Position numbers and translations under genes: made by a program. A stretch of DNA of 64,000 nt from Clostridia bacterium. Its GTDB lineage: Bacteria > Bacillota > Clostridia > Acetivibrionales > DSM-2933. Under the pieces are notes generated by a model. The model worked only from the letters and a program-made list of their open reading frames with translations, had not been told where the DNA came from and ran no database searches. Where the stretch lies: NCBI GenBank assembly GCA_026418275.1, contig JAOABQ010000050.1, positions 1 to 64,000 of the forward strand, read 5' to 3'. Below, piece by piece: positions 1 through 9,008 of the stretch (positions are counted from its first letter, which is position 1; the number at the start of each line of letters is the position of its first letter).

Positions 1-1883
1 GTGTTAAGCATCGCAGCAGCGTCTCTGGTCTTAGTTGAAATCTCCTCAACAGATATCTGTATTTTTCGGAAAGCTTCCTGAGTTATATTTACAGCCTTCT
101 CCTGTTCAGATACTATCTCCTTTGTTCTTGCCATATTATCAGCAGTTTCAGTGTTCTTTCCAACTGTAACCCTAACTATATCTGTAATCTCTTTTGCAGC
201 ATTGGCAGATCCTTCAGCCAATTTCCTTATTTCTTCAGCAACAACTGCAAAACCTTTTCCTTGTTCTCCCGCTCTAGCAGCTTCAATTGCTGCATTTAAC
301 GCGAGAAGGTTTGTTTGGTCTGCCACAGCATTGATGACTTCCGCCATTTGGCTTATAGCATCCGATTTATCGCCTAGAGTATTTACTTGATTCACTACTT
401 TGTCTGTGAGTTCGGTATTGTTTTTGATAACATCCTTTAAGTTATTGATATGTTTAAAACCATCCTGGTTTGCTTCGTCTGTTCTTTCGATATGCTGTTT
501 TATTGTGTCAGAGCCTAATACCAAATGGTTAATTCTCTCTGAAAGCCGATCCAGTTCATCAACACCATCTTGGGCTCTTTTAGCTTGTTCCATAGCTCCC
601 CGGGATAGTTCCTCAGAAGCTTTTGCAATACCCTCTGATGAAGCTGAGGATTCGGTCATAATAGTTGCCAAAACCTCTGAGCAATTGGATATTTTGAGTG
701 AGTTTTCTTTAACATTGTTTATAACTGAGTGCAAAACTTTTCGCATACTGAATATGGAGTTTGCCATATGGCCTATTTCGTCTTTCGATTTTAAAAGCGC
801 CTGGTGTTTATTATCTTCCATCAAATCAAGACTTGCTGTCTTATTAATCAAGTCGGCAGCCGTTAGCACCGGTCTTGATATACGATGGCCGATATACCAG
901 CCCAGGAGGAGTGAAATGAGCAAACAGAGGATAACAACGCCTAAGACAAGGTATCCGAGGATATCTAAATCTCTCAAAACTTCACTTTTTGGCGCTATAA
1001 GAATTAAAATTTGTCCACTTGGGATATTTTGGTAGGTGAGTATCTCCTTACGGCCTTTAAAATGGTATTCGATATAACCATTTTTATTAGAATTTCCAAT
1101 TTTGTCGGTTACATTTTTTAATGCTCCATTCTCGATTTTTGCCATGTTATCATTTTTCGTTAGTGTAGGATGGTACAATACCTGATACTGGCTGCTTATA
1201 AGAGAGGCATAACCGGTTTCATAACACTTTACGGATTTTAGCTTATCTTCAATTTTTCTAAAATCAATATCCATACCGACAATACCTACGGATTGACCGT
1301 TTTTATAGATGGGAATAACATATGAAATCATATAAACGTTAATATTGGCATTCAAATAAGGGTCCAGCCACATCGGTTTTCCTGCTTTGACAGGTATGTA
1401 ATACCAACCGACATGTGCCAGGTCATTTTCATCATACTGGCTAAAATCGGTGGGGGTTAGCTGCTCCATAGCGCCATTCCCTTTTGTGTCGGCATGGAAT
1501 ATTCCGGAAGTTCCTGGTGAGAGCTTCGGGTTGAAACGGACGTAAAAAGCCATAGCACCTTCCGTATTATTTGCAAAATCATTTGCTACCATTCGAATAT
1601 TGTCTTCATATTGCTTGAGGTAAATAGGATTATTAAGTTTACCTAAATCAGCGTCCATTGAGGATTCTACAATTCTGGCTAAGCCCTTTACAGAGCCTTC
1701 AATTTTCGAAAGCATTAATGTAAGCCCTTCAGCTTCAACTTGAGTTTGCAGCTGAAGGTTTTTTTGAGCATTTTTGGAGAGTTCAACTTTACCTATGATG
1801 TAAACGCTGATGCCGAGTAGTAAAGTACTGAAAATGGTACACAAGATGATTGCTAAGATTATCCTGTTCTTAATTTTTTTCAC
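1..1883 (-). CDS. Methyl-accepting chemotaxis protein with dCache sensor, 3' end cut off by window
   Basis: Membrane chemoreceptor that senses an extracellular ligand and controls the CheA kinase. The visible 627 codons begin at a GTG preceded by AAAGGAGGT. A first membrane segment lies near residues 7-29. An extracellular dCache-like sensor follows (about 35-300, including the WYYIPV and GMDID regions seen in such sensors), then a second membrane segment near 307-328, a HAMP region, and the cytoplasmic coiled-coil signalling domain. The conserved hairpin tip is present ([16 protein letters not shown], then [14 protein letters not shown], about residues 522-553). The reading frame is open to the window edge, so the C-terminal part is missing here. 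No che or flagellar gene is nearby, so the ligand and partner cluster are unknown. Family assignment is secure. Confidence 0.95.
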   Translation of the reverse strand, partial: MKKIKNRIILAIILCTIFSTLLLGISVYIIGKVELSKNAQKNLQLQTQVEAEGLTLMLSKIEGSVKGLARIVESSMDADLGKLNNPIYLKQYEDNIRMVANDFANNTEGAMAFYVRFNPKLSPGTSGIFHADTKGNGAMEQLTPTDFSQYDENDLAHVGWYYIPVKAGKPMWLDPYLNANINVYMISYVIPIYKNGQSVGIVGMDIDFRKIEDKLKSVKCYETGYASLISSQYQVLYHPTLTKNDNMAKIENGALKNVTDKIGNSNKNGYIEYHFKGRKEILTYQNIPSGQILILIAPKSEVLRDLDILGYLVLGVVILCLLISLLLGWYIGHRISRPVLTAADLINKTASLDLMEDNKHQALLKSKDEIGHMANSIFSMRKVLHSVINNVKENSLKISNCSEVLATIMTESSASSEGIAKASEELSRGAMEQAKRAQDGVDELDRLSERINHLVLGSDTIKQHIERTDEANQDGFKHINNLKDVIKNNTELTDKVVNQVNTLGDKSDAISQMAEVINAVADQTNLLALNAAIEAARAGEQGKGFAVVAEEIRKLAEGSANAAKEITDIVRVTVGKNTETADNMARTKEIVSEQEKAVNITQEAFRKIQISVEEISTKTRDAAAMLN

Positions 1884-2212
1884 TCGCCGTACCTCCTTTA
1901 AAAATGCGATTCATAAGATATGATGCTTATTGCATAAGAGTAAGAAAGTTTACATGCAATGAAATTACGTCGTGTTACGCAAAATGGCTTATTGTTTTCT
2001 GTTATATAGTTTTGGTTCACCTGTACTTTTTAAGAAGAGTTTCTAAAATTGCCGTAATCATAATTATTTTTCATGATACCATAAATATACTTGGAATAAA
2101 GGGTTATGATAGGTAGTTTGACATGACACAAGACTACCCAATTTCATTTTAAGATGTTATTATATAATGGATATATCTGGTTGACCTATTTCGGGAGTGA
2201 GGGTGATACATA
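1884..2212. other. Divergent intergenic region, mostly featureless
   Basis: This AT-rich stretch separates the receptor gene from the lipoprotein gene. It must hold both promoters, but no -35/-10 pair with good spacing stands out. A TTGACA lies at 2118-2123 and a TATAAT at 2163-2168, but they are too far apart to form one promoter. A 70-codon open frame within it has no ribosome site and no recognisable sequence. Confidence 0.5.
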
Positions 2213-2800
2213 ATGAAAAGAATCATGAGTCTCATTGGTTTAATAATCCTTTTGATTACATCAAACATTTCATGTTTTAAGGAAGAAAAGGAAAAACATA
2301 TAGTAAAAGAAGATACAATTATTATACCAAAAGAAAATCCTGCTGTAAATAAGCAAAAACAGCCTTCTGAAGCTTACCCTCTTATCATATTAAAGGACTC
2401 TGAAGTTAAGTGGATTACTAAAAAAGGTGGTTTGCCATCCGATAAAGTTTGGGCTGTTCTTTATCCCGAAAAAGATAGTGACAAAATTCATAAAATTCTT
2501 AATCTTATAAAATCAAACTCCAAAATGGAAAAGGTGGAACAGAAAGCTTTAAAGGCCTATGGATATCCTGTTGACATTGTTATTAAAATGAAGGATGAAA
2601 GTGATTATACCTTGCGGCGCTCAATGGAACTTACTACAAACAAATTGGCTAATGGAACGGAGACTAAAGGAAGAGTATATGACGACAGAATTATTCTGAC
2701 GTATGTCAAGAATAATGTACAGAACAGCTATGTAGTATTTTCCAAGGATCTAGCGGAGTATTTAAACAAAACATCAAATTCTGATTTCCCCAAGAACTGA
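2213..2800 (+). CDS. Putative lipoprotein of unknown function
   Basis: A 195-residue protein that I do not recognise. It starts with a short basic stretch and a hydrophobic segment (about residues 3-20), followed by Cys-22 in the context SNISC. This resembles a lipobox, although Asn at -3 is unusual, so lipid anchoring is likely but not certain. The mature part is lysine-rich and hydrophilic, with no repeats or catalytic motif visible. GAGGGTGA lies just upstream of the ATG. An inverted-repeat terminator follows the stop, so the gene looks monocistronic. Confidence 0.7.
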   Translation: MKRIMSLIGLIILLITSNISCFKEEKEKHIVKEDTIIIPKENPAVNKQKQPSEAYPLIILKDSEVKWITKKGGLPSDKVWAVLYPEKDSDKIHKILNLIKSNSKMEKVEQKALKAYGYPVDIVIKMKDESDYTLRRSMELTTNKLANGTETKGRVYDDRIILTYVKNNVQNSYVVFSKDLAEYLNKTSNSDFPKN

Positions 2801-2810
2801 TGGATTAATA

Positions 2811-2870
2811 AAGTTTACATAAAAAAATACAATATTAGGATATTGTATTGAAGTAAAGTAAACTTATTTT
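2811..2870 (+). terminator. Nested inverted repeat after the lipoprotein gene
   Basis: AAGTTTAC (2811-2818) pairs with GTAAACTT (2858-2865), and inside it AATACAATAT (2826-2835) pairs perfectly with ATATTGTATT (2840-2849) around a TAGG loop. A TATTTT stretch follows. It sits 11 bases after the stop codon and probably ends that transcript. Confidence 0.55.
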
Positions 2871-3336
2871 AAGTAGGGGGAACATATTTAAATAAACCGA
2901 TAAAATCGGTAAAAAAGTTTCGAAATCAAGTGGTAGAACCATGTTCATTTTCATTATAAAGTTTCCGTAACGGGCGGACAAGTAAGCTTATTTAAATTTG
3001 CTGTTTCGACAAAATCTTTTTAGCGCTGCAACAGATTGTTGGTGTGTAATATACAATCCTTTTCAAGGGTATTATGGTTATAAAATACATTCAACCTAAA
3101 ATAAGCGAGCTATAGATAACCAACTGTAAACATAGTAAAAATCGAGAGATGAAATACCTGGTTTACGTGGTCTTTCAGAAATCGAAATTTTACTTTTACA
3201 GTTCGTTATCTATAAAAGTTGTCGGTGTTTTCTTGAAATAATTTATAGTAATAAAATCCTATTTTGTAAGTGCTTCTTTCCACCGATATAAATAATGAAA
3301 GTATTCATTCAAAACATTTTTCTTGGAGGGTTTTTT
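2866..3336. other. Long intergenic stretch containing a family A repeat
   Basis: Apart from the terminator before it and the 104-bp inverted-repeat element at 3111-3214, this region holds only a small hairpin (ACCGAT/ATCGGT, about 2896-2911). No convincing reading frame was seen. Confidence 0.5.
3111..3214. repeat. Family A inverted-repeat element (MITE-like), copy 1
   Basis: The ends are 20-bp inverted repeats with a single mismatch: TATAGATAACCAACTGTAAA on the left and its near-complement on the right. The interior is similar to the elements at 52829-52931 and, more weakly, 13529-13630. There is no coding capacity. TA dinucleotides at both ends would fit the TA target duplication of IS630/mariner-type elements. 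A structured RNA is the alternative reading. Confidence 0.75.
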
Positions 3337-3621
3337 ATGGTATTTGAAGGTAAAGTAATCAAGGAAGAAAGCTTTGACCCATTCTTCAAAATTGAATTTT
3401 CATTCATAACCGACTCACTTTCAATTAAGCGAGGTTATGCCACTGTTAAAAGGCAAACGCCTAAACCTTTTATAACTTTTGATCCAAAAACAGAAGAACG
3501 ATTAAATGATATTGACCGCGAAAGACTTGAGTTTGAACTTTTAAATCAAGTCATTGATTATATTTTAAAAAATTGTGCAAACAGGTCTTGGCGGGGAAAT
3601 GTTATTCTAAGAACAGCGTGA
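3337..3621 (+). CDS. Small hypothetical protein, 94 residues
   Basis: I do not recognise this protein. The chosen ATG has TTGGAGGG eight bases upstream. An in-frame ATG 14 codons earlier has no ribosome site and would place the ribosome site inside the gene. The product is soluble-looking and mixed-charge, beginning MVFEGKVIKEE, with no membrane segment, no cysteine pairs and no evident repeat. A strong terminator lies directly downstream, so it is probably transcribed alone. Confidence 0.6.
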   Translation: MVFEGKVIKEESFDPFFKIEFSFITDSLSIKRGYATVKRQTPKPFITFDPKTEERLNDIDRERLEFELLNQVIDYILKNCANRSWRGNVILRTA

Positions 3622-3659
3622 ATTCTTAAAAGGGGAATTTTAACGGATTTTGGCAGCGG

Positions 3660-3706
3660 AAACTTCCGATTTCTACGATGTATGATTGTAGGATTGGAGG
3701 TTTTTT
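3660..3706 (+). terminator. Intrinsic terminator
   Basis: A long imperfect hairpin (AAACTTCC…CTACGAT with ATTGTAG…GGAGGTTT, one bulged G and a few G·U pairs) runs straight into TTTTTT. It follows the 94-residue gene. Confidence 0.7.
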
Positions 3707-3791
3707 CGTTGTTTCTTTTAAAAAAAGGTATCTAAACACGGAACGATTAATACAATGTAATTAGGATGGTAAACTAAAGTGAGAATAAAAT

Positions 3792-4799
3792 ATGTGGGGA
3801 AATATCGCTGCTTTGTTGGCGGGATTGGCAGTTATTCTTTTAAGCTGCGAGTTATTTACAAATGGAATTGAATGGCTGGGAAAGAAACTCAAAGTTGGAG
3901 ATGGAGTTGTTGGAAGTATTTTTTCAGCAGTTGGAACATGTTTGCCGGAAACCATGATTCCCATCATTGCAATCTTGTTTTCGGATCATTCTAAAGACGC
4001 AATGGATGTAGGTATTGGAGCTATTATCGGTGCCCCCTTTATGTTAAGTACGTTGGCGTTTTTTATTACAGGCCTTGGCGTTTTGCTATTTTGGAAAAAA
4101 CGCAAAACCGGACTTAAAATGCAAGTGGATAATACAATTTTAAGCCGTGATATTGGTTTTTTCATTGTTGTTTATAGTTTGGGGATTGCTGCAAGCTTTG
4201 TAAATGATGGGCTGGTAAGATACAGCATTTCTGTTTTTCTTGTCATTGCGTACCTTTATTATGTTCTATTGACAGTCAGAAATGACAGTATGAGCCATAA
4301 TGAACTTGAAAAACTGTATACTGCTGAACTTTTAGGTGTAAAGCCCAATGTATTTTTTATTCTGGTGCAAATCGCAGTTGCACTAATAGGGATTGTTTTA
4401 GGTGCACATCTATTTGTTCAAAACCTGGAGGTCCTGGCACATGTTATGAATATCTCCACTCTGGTGCTTTCGCTCATTATTGCTCCTATAGCGACAGAAC
4501 TTCCTGAAAAGTTTAACAGTGTCATATGGATCAGTAAGAATAAGGATACACTGGCATTAGGCAATATTACAGGGGCAATGGTATTCCAAAGCTGCATACC
4601 TGTAGCAATAGGAATATATGCTACCCGTTGGAATTTGGAGTTAACGGCTGTTGTAAGTGCGGTCTTATCGATTCTTTCGGCAGTATTAACCTATGGATGG
4701 ATCAAGTTAAAAGGGAAGGTAAGCCCATTCCCCTTAATTATGGGTGGCCTATTTTATGCTGTATATATTTATTTCTTGTATGTGAGGGGCTTTAAATAG
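3792..4799 (+). CDS. Na+/Ca2+-exchanger family membrane transporter (CaCA superfamily)
   Basis: A 335-residue integral membrane protein with about ten hydrophobic segments in two halves. Each half has the α-repeat hallmark of the cation/Ca2+ exchanger superfamily: VGTCLPETMIP near residue 48 and APIATELPEKFNS near residue 232. The glutamates that bind the cation are kept in both. Bacterial members exchange Na+ or H+ for Ca2+, but the ion cannot be deduced here. The ribosome site before the ATG is weak (AAGTGAG). The gene is convergent with the DUF421/DUF4363 pair and close to K+ transport genes, so a role in cation homeostasis is a reasonable inference. Confidence 0.85.
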   Translation: MWGNIAALLAGLAVILLSCELFTNGIEWLGKKLKVGDGVVGSIFSAVGTCLPETMIPIIAILFSDHSKDAMDVGIGAIIGAPFMLSTLAFFITGLGVLLFWKKRKTGLKMQVDNTILSRDIGFFIVVYSLGIAASFVNDGLVRYSISVFLVIAYLYYVLLTVRNDSMSHNELEKLYTAELLGVKPNVFFILVQIAVALIGIVLGAHLFVQNLEVLAHVMNISTLVLSLIIAPIATELPEKFNSVIWISKNKDTLALGNITGAMVFQSCIPVAIGIYATRWNLELTAVVSAVLSILSAVLTYGWIKLKGKVSPFPLIMGGLFYAVYIYFLYVRGFK

Positions 4800-4821
4800 A
4801 CGGTGAAAAGAATATATTTTG

Positions 4822-5214
4822 TTAAAATAAATTTGCCAGCTTAAAGGACTCCTTCTCAGGGATATGTTTTATAAAATGTTTTAATACAGCAGCTTCCCCA
4901 AGCGCTAGGGGGGTATTTTGCGTTTCAACAAATTTGGACATTCTTGAGAGCGCCATGTCAATATTGTCAATTTCAATATGGTCTAATAACATAGACCATA
5001 TTTTTTCTGTACGGTTCCAATTCTCTTCAAACACGTTAAGTTGTTCTTTTGCTTTGGTCCAATCTCCTGAAACCGTATGCTTTTCCAGATTGGTTATATA
5101 ACCGTCCAGTTTTTGTGCACTGGAGTAAAGGGCCCTGTTGGTGAGTATGCTTGCGCCGATAAGGATAAGCGTTAGAACAAGAACCGTAATAATAATAGGT
5201 TTTAGTGATTTCAT
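4822..5214 (-). CDS. DUF4363 family membrane-anchored protein
   Basis: A 130-residue protein with one N-terminal membrane segment (about residues 5-26) and an extracytoplasmic helical remainder rich in Trp, Glu and Lys. This matches the DUF4363 family, whose function is unknown. Its ATG overlaps the stop codon of the upstream DUF421 gene (ATGA), and the ribosome site GGAGGG lies inside that gene, so the two are translationally coupled. DUF4363 genes often follow DUF421 genes in spore-forming Firmicutes, which suggests the two products work together. Confidence 0.8.
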   Translation of the reverse strand: MKSLKPIIITVLVLTLILIGASILTNRALYSSAQKLDGYITNLEKHTVSGDWTKAKEQLNVFEENWNRTEKIWSMLLDHIEIDNIDMALSRMSKFVETQNTPLALGEAAVLKHFIKHIPEKESFKLANLF

Positions 5215-5906
5215 TGTTTTTGTTTTCCCTCCTCATAAAGCCTTTTCTGATGGTAGAGGTTTCCATTGGAATCCAAGCTTGCAAAAAGAACATCCCTTAT
5301 ATCATCAACACCTGATTTTGCCAATTCAGTTTTTAGCCAGTTTACAGTTAAATCTGCTTTTTTGAGGTTGGACAAGCTGATATCACCGTCAATGATAAGA
5401 TCCAGCGGGAGTCCCTCGTACTTCGTAGAGAGACTGATATCCTCAGGATTTACCGGCCTTTTTTGAGATTTGGGAATAACACTTAGTTGGCCATTGGTTT
5501 CAAGAACTGCAAATTCAACATCTGCGATATTGGGTACACCCTTGATTCTTAGTTGTTCAAGCAAATCGTTCAATGTGTACATTTCTCCGATAAGTTCAGA
5601 TTGTCTGATTTTCCCGTTTTCAATTAAGATTGCCGGTTTGCCGCATATAATCGCCCTTGCTTTTGAACTTTTTAAGGAAACATACGAAGTAGCAATCTGG
5701 GCCACAAGTAAAGTTACAATCGGAATAATTCCGTTAACAAGCGGGATACCTGTATTTTGCATAGGTACGGCTGCCAATTCGGAGATCATAATGGCCACTA
5801 CCAGTTCAAAAGGCTGCAGTTGGCCGATCTGTCTTTTTCCCATGACCCGCATGATAATAATAACAAGAATATATAATATTAAGGTTCTTGCAAATACAAC
5901 TAACAC
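5211..5906 (-). CDS. DUF421 (YetF/YcaP-type) membrane protein
   Basis: Family members have about three N-terminal membrane helices and a C-terminal cytoplasmic domain of two similar halves. Here the typical helix-1/loop signature MRVMGKRQIGQLQPFELV is present, followed by further helices and a soluble domain (about residues 80-230). Function is unknown; B. subtilis relatives (YetF and paralogues) are linked to spores or the envelope. I chose the GTG with AAAGGGTG just before it, which gives the usual family N-terminus. A TTG ten codons earlier (5936) is possible but lacks a ribosome site. It is the first gene of a coupled pair with DUF4363. Confidence 0.85.
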   Translation of the reverse strand: MLVVFARTLILYILVIIIMRVMGKRQIGQLQPFELVVAIMISELAAVPMQNTGIPLVNGIIPIVTLLVAQIATSYVSLKSSKARAIICGKPAILIENGKIRQSELIGEMYTLNDLLEQLRIKGVPNIADVEFAVLETNGQLSVIPKSQKRPVNPEDISLSTKYEGLPLDLIIDGDISLSNLKKADLTVNWLKTELAKSGVDDIRDVLFASLDSNGNLYHQKRLYEEGKQKQ

Positions 5907-5972
5907 ATTGTCACCCTTTCCGGTCAAATTCAACAAATATATTTTTTCAAGTTGTTCCCTGAATTATTCATC

Positions 5973-6074
5973 TTTAGATAACACAAAAAACATTTTACAT
6001 TGCCTATCGCAAGGAGCGCAAAAACCCTTTGCAAAATGCCCTGTCATATATAAGATTTTTTAGTGCGTTCTATT
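5973..6074. repeat. Family B inverted-repeat element, copy 1
   Basis: The sequence aligns over its length with 27847-27952. The shared left part is AAAAAACATTTTACATT and the shared right part is AATGC-CTG-CA…TAA..TTTTT. The outer end TAGATAAC is also the end motif of family A elements. This copy is more diverged between its two arms than the 27.9-kb copy. No coding capacity. Confidence 0.6.
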
Positions 6075-6196
6075 TTTGAACGCGAAAATACTTTGCATCT
6101 TTTTATTTTTTGTACTGTGTATAGTATACTTTTAAGCATGATCAAAGAATAAAATATATGGAAGCAAAGAAAGTACTTAAATGTAAAAAAATATAG

Positions 6197-6225
6197 TTAA
6201 CCATTGGTTTTATACATGGTATAAT
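6197..6225 (+). promoter_or_regulatory. σA-type promoter for the trkA pair
   Basis: TTAACC (4 of 6 matches to TTGACA), a 17-bp spacer and a perfect TATAAT that also carries the extended -10 TG. It lies 45 bases before the first trkA ATG, whose ribosome site is GGGGGAGG. Confidence 0.6.
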
Positions 6226-6270
6226 AATGTGATATATTGTCGGGATACTTTGTAGTAGGGGGAGGTACCT

Positions 6271-6888
6271 ATGCATATAATCATTATCGGCTGCGGTAAA
6301 GTTGGAGCAAAGTTTGCACAGGTTTTATCGGAAGAGGGACACGATGTTGTAATTATTGACAGTGACAGCAGTTCTTTTAAAGCACTTGGACAGGGATTTA
6401 GCGGGATTACTCTTACGGGGGTACCCATTGACCAGGATGTACTCAAACAAGCAGGTATTGAAACCGCAGATGCTTTAGCTGCTGTAACACCGGATGATAA
6501 CGTGAATATCATGGTATGCCAGGTAGCAAAAGAAATATTTAAAGTACCCAGAGTACTGGCGAGAATTTATAATCCCGCCCGTGAACATGTATTTCACCAG
6601 TTTGGGCTTGAAACCATTTGCCCTACAAACATAACGGTCGATGTAATACGATCTATTGTGCTCGGAGAAAGTGGGGTTTCCAAGCATACTATTGGAAATA
6701 CGGGAATAAAATTCCGACACGAAAAAGTGCTGAAATCAAATGAAGGTAAAAAGTTGGGCAACATAAAAATAAACGAAGATTCCCTGATTTTTGGTGTAAT
6801 CCAAAATGGGAGTTTCCAATTTGCAAATCCAAATATTAAGTTAAATAAGGATGATGTGATCATCATTGCAGAAAAAGCACATTGTTAA
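6271..6888 (+). CDS. trkA: TrkA/KtrA-type K+ uptake regulatory subunit 1 (RCK protein)
   Basis: A 205-residue cytoplasmic protein that gates a Trk/Ktr potassium channel in response to nucleotide binding. The N-terminal Rossmann RCK domain (about 1-130) has the dinucleotide motif GCGKVG near residue 7 and an acidic residue at the end of strand 2 (VVIIDSD). A smaller RCK-C domain fills about 135-205. It is followed 26 bases later by a second trkA-like gene and faces a trkH/ktrB gene, so the three probably make one uptake system. The ribosome site is strong. Family is certain; nucleotide specificity is not known. Confidence 0.9.
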   Translation: MHIIIIGCGKVGAKFAQVLSEEGHDVVIIDSDSSSFKALGQGFSGITLTGVPIDQDVLKQAGIETADALAAVTPDDNVNIMVCQVAKEIFKVPRVLARIYNPAREHVFHQFGLETICPTNITVDVIRSIVLGESGVSKHTIGNTGIKFRHEKVLKSNEGKKLGNIKINEDSLIFGVIQNGSFQFANPNIKLNKDDVIIIAEKAHC

Positions 6889-6914
6889 TGTAAATTTTCC
6901 GGAGGGTTAATATT

Positions 6915-7571
6915 ATGTATATTGTAATTGTTGGAGGAGGAAAGATTGGGTACTATTTGGTAAAGACTTTATTGCCCTATAAACACAAAATAACCATTAT
7001 AGAGCCTCAGGAAGAGCTTTGCAGAAAACTTGCCAATGAGCTCAATATTCTGGTTATAAACGGAGATGGCACCAATATTGACTGTCTTTCTGAAGTAGAG
7101 GTTGAAAAGGCGGATGCCTTTATTGCTGTTACGGGTAAGGATGAAGAAAACTTGATCGCGTGTCAGCTTGCAAAAAGGAATTTTGGGGTCAAAAGAACGA
7201 TTGCCAGGGTAAATAATCCAAAAAACATAAAGGTATTTGAACGGTTGGGGGTAGATACTCCTGTAAGTAGCACATCGATTATAGCAGACTTAATTGAAAA
7301 AGAAGTGGATTATTCGGGAATGAAAACCCTGATGAAAATGAAAAACGGTAAAATTGTCATGAGTGAGGTGAAGGTATCCAATAGCTCTCTTGCTTGCAAC
7401 AAGAGTTTGAAAGATATCAACCTGCCGAAGGACTGTATTTTGATTTCGGTGATCCGTGATGAAGAAGTTATTATTCCAAACGGGTATACGGTGCTTCACA
7501 GTGGAGACTTGATTATTTCGGTATCCTCCGAGGAGGATCAGCAGGAGTTGAAAAACTACTTTTTAGGTTAG
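6915..7571 (+). CDS. trkA: TrkA/KtrA-type K+ uptake regulatory subunit 2 (RCK protein)
   Basis: A 218-residue paralogue of the preceding gene. It has an RCK-N domain with GGGKIG near residue 7 and a strand-2 acidic residue (ITIIEPQ), then an RCK-C domain (about 140-218). GGAGGG precedes the ATG. A strong terminator follows, so the two trkA genes form a closed bicistronic unit. Adjacent TrkA pairs are known in other anaerobes and thermophiles, where unlike RCK subunits may assemble into one gating ring. That the two work as a heteromer here is inference. Confidence 0.9.
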   Translation: MYIVIVGGGKIGYYLVKTLLPYKHKITIIEPQEELCRKLANELNILVINGDGTNIDCLSEVEVEKADAFIAVTGKDEENLIACQLAKRNFGVKRTIARVNNPKNIKVFERLGVDTPVSSTSIIADLIEKEVDYSGMKTLMKMKNGKIVMSEVKVSNSSLACNKSLKDINLPKDCILISVIRDEEVIIPNGYTVLHSGDLIISVSSEEDQQELKNYFLG

Positions 7572-7598
7572 AAGGCTGACTTGAAGTCAGCCTTTTTT
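7572..7598. terminator. Terminator between trkA pair and ktrB (convergent)
   Basis: AAGGCTGACT and AGTCAGCCTT form a perfect stem around TGA, followed by TTTTTT on the plus strand. Upstream AAs would let it serve the convergent ktrB gene weakly as well. Confidence 0.9.
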
Positions 7599-7605
7599 CA
7601 ATCTT

Positions 7606-8985
7606 TTAACCTACCACGATTTTTCCCTCGGGATAAACCACATCTACCTTGCTTCTATTGGCCCGTAAAGTAAGAGCAATGGCAAAGGATAAAGGGCCTA
7701 CCCTTCCTAAAAACATGGTGAGGATCAGGAACAACTTGCTGATACTGCTTAAAAACGGAGTTCCTACCGAGGATAAACCAACCGTCCCGAAAGCAGAAGT
7801 AGACTCATAGAGTACATCGATAAAGGGCTTTTTATCTACGGCCAGGATAATGGTTGTTATGGTGATAACCAGCATTCCGCTTAATCCCATAATGGCCAGG
7901 GCTTTGCTCACTACATGGTGGGGAACCTTCTTTCTAAACATGAGTGTGCCGTTGGCTCCTTTAATTTGAGATACAATGGCCATTAACACGACGGCGAAGG
8001 TGGTAACTTTGACTCCACCAGCGGTAGAGCCGGGGGCAGCCCCGATAAACATAAGGAAAACGGTTGCGGCTTTAGAAATCTCATTCATTTTATCCAGTGG
8101 AAGTGTGTTGTAGCCGGCAGTTCTTGAAGAAACGGAATGAAAAAAGGCTGAATTTGCCTTTTCATACAAGTTGTCAAGCTTACCCATGGTTTCCGGATTA
8201 TTGTATTCAAATGCGAAGATAAAAATGGCTCCGAAAATAATTAAGCATAGGGAAACGATTAATACGACTTTGGTGTGCAGTAAGAGACTTTTGGTTTTCC
8301 TATACTCAAAAAGGTCTTTCCATACCATGAAGCCCAAGCCCCCGATAATGATGAGCAGTGGAATGGTATACACAACAATGGGATCTCCGTTGTATTCGGT
8401 AAGTCCCTTGGAAAATCCCGCAGTATCTTTGCCCATAATATCAAAACCTGCATTGCAAAAGGCGGATACGGAGTGAAAAATCCCCATATAAAAGCCTTTG
8501 GGCCCATAATCGGGTACAAAACTAATGGAAAGTATCATAGCTCCGATGATTTCAATTCCAAAAGTAACCAAAACCACTCTTTTAATGAGTTTCAACACTC
8601 CCTCAAAACTAAAGTAGTTAAGGGATTCCTGGGCAAGCAGCATTCCTTTCAGTCCAACCTTTCTCCCAAGCACCACAGAGAAGAATGTTGTCAGTGTGAT
8701 GATTCCCAGACCTCCTGCCTGGATCAAAAAAAGAATTACCAATTGCCCGTATATCGACCATTGGGTTGCCGTATCAGCAATGATCAAACCGGTTACACAT
8801 GAAGCCGAGGTAGAGGTAAAAAGTGCATTTAAGATGCCGACACTTCTTCCGTCATTGGACATGATGGGCAAATTTAAAAGTGCAGTTCCTGTCAGGATTA
8901 AAAAGATAAAGCTGAATACAACAAGCCGGGTGGGGGATAAATCAAATGTTTTAGTACTATTGTCACGAAACTTTATTCTCAACAT
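7606..8985 (-). CDS. ktrB: TrkH/KtrB-type K+ channel subunit
   Basis: A 459-residue membrane protein with the four membrane-pore-membrane repeats of the Trk/Ktr/HKT superfamily. All four pore loops with their filter glycines can be seen: SASCVTGL, SAFCNAGF, SSRTAGYN and SAFGTVGL. The length and lack of a long extra N-terminal region fit KtrB or the short TrkH type. GGAG lies seven bases before the ATG. It is convergent with the two trkA genes that should encode its regulators. Its 5' leader holds two hairpins (9009-9036 and 9058-9093). Transport of K+ coupled to Na+ or H+ is family knowledge. Confidence 0.92.
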   Translation of the reverse strand: MLRIKFRDNSTKTFDLSPTRLVVFSFIFLILTGTALLNLPIMSNDGRSVGILNALFTSTSASCVTGLIIADTATQWSIYGQLVILFLIQAGGLGIITLTTFFSVVLGRKVGLKGMLLAQESLNYFSFEGVLKLIKRVVLVTFGIEIIGAMILSISFVPDYGPKGFYMGIFHSVSAFCNAGFDIMGKDTAGFSKGLTEYNGDPIVVYTIPLLIIIGGLGFMVWKDLFEYRKTKSLLLHTKVVLIVSLCLIIFGAIFIFAFEYNNPETMGKLDNLYEKANSAFFHSVSSRTAGYNTLPLDKMNEISKAATVFLMFIGAAPGSTAGGVKVTTFAVVLMAIVSQIKGANGTLMFRKKVPHHVVSKALAIMGLSGMLVITITTIILAVDKKPFIDVLYESTSAFGTVGLSSVGTPFLSSISKLFLILTMFLGRVGPLSFAIALTLRANRSKVDVVYPEGKIVVG

Positions 8986-9008
8986 GATTTTGACTCCTAT
9001 CTATATTG

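Larger units (their letters stand above)
5907..6270. other. Divergent intergenic region with a family B repeat and the trkA promoter
   Basis: The region lies between the DUF421 gene and the first trkA gene. It contains the family B element (5973-6074), a GCGTTC/GAACGC hairpin at its right end (6065-6083), and an extended -10 promoter for the trkA pair. Confidence 0.6.

Noticed and set aside
400-1035. 211-codon open frame on the plus strand
   Set aside because: It is antisense to the conserved signalling and HAMP part of the chemoreceptor, whose frame is clearly the real one.
1904-2116. 70-codon open frame between the receptor and the lipoprotein gene
   Set aside because: No ribosome site, no recognisable sequence, and it occupies the divergent promoter region.
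3622-3791. Possible metal riboswitch upstream of the exchanger gene
   Set aside because: The Mn2+ (yybP-ykoY) core could not be found; the structure there is better explained as the terminator of the preceding gene.
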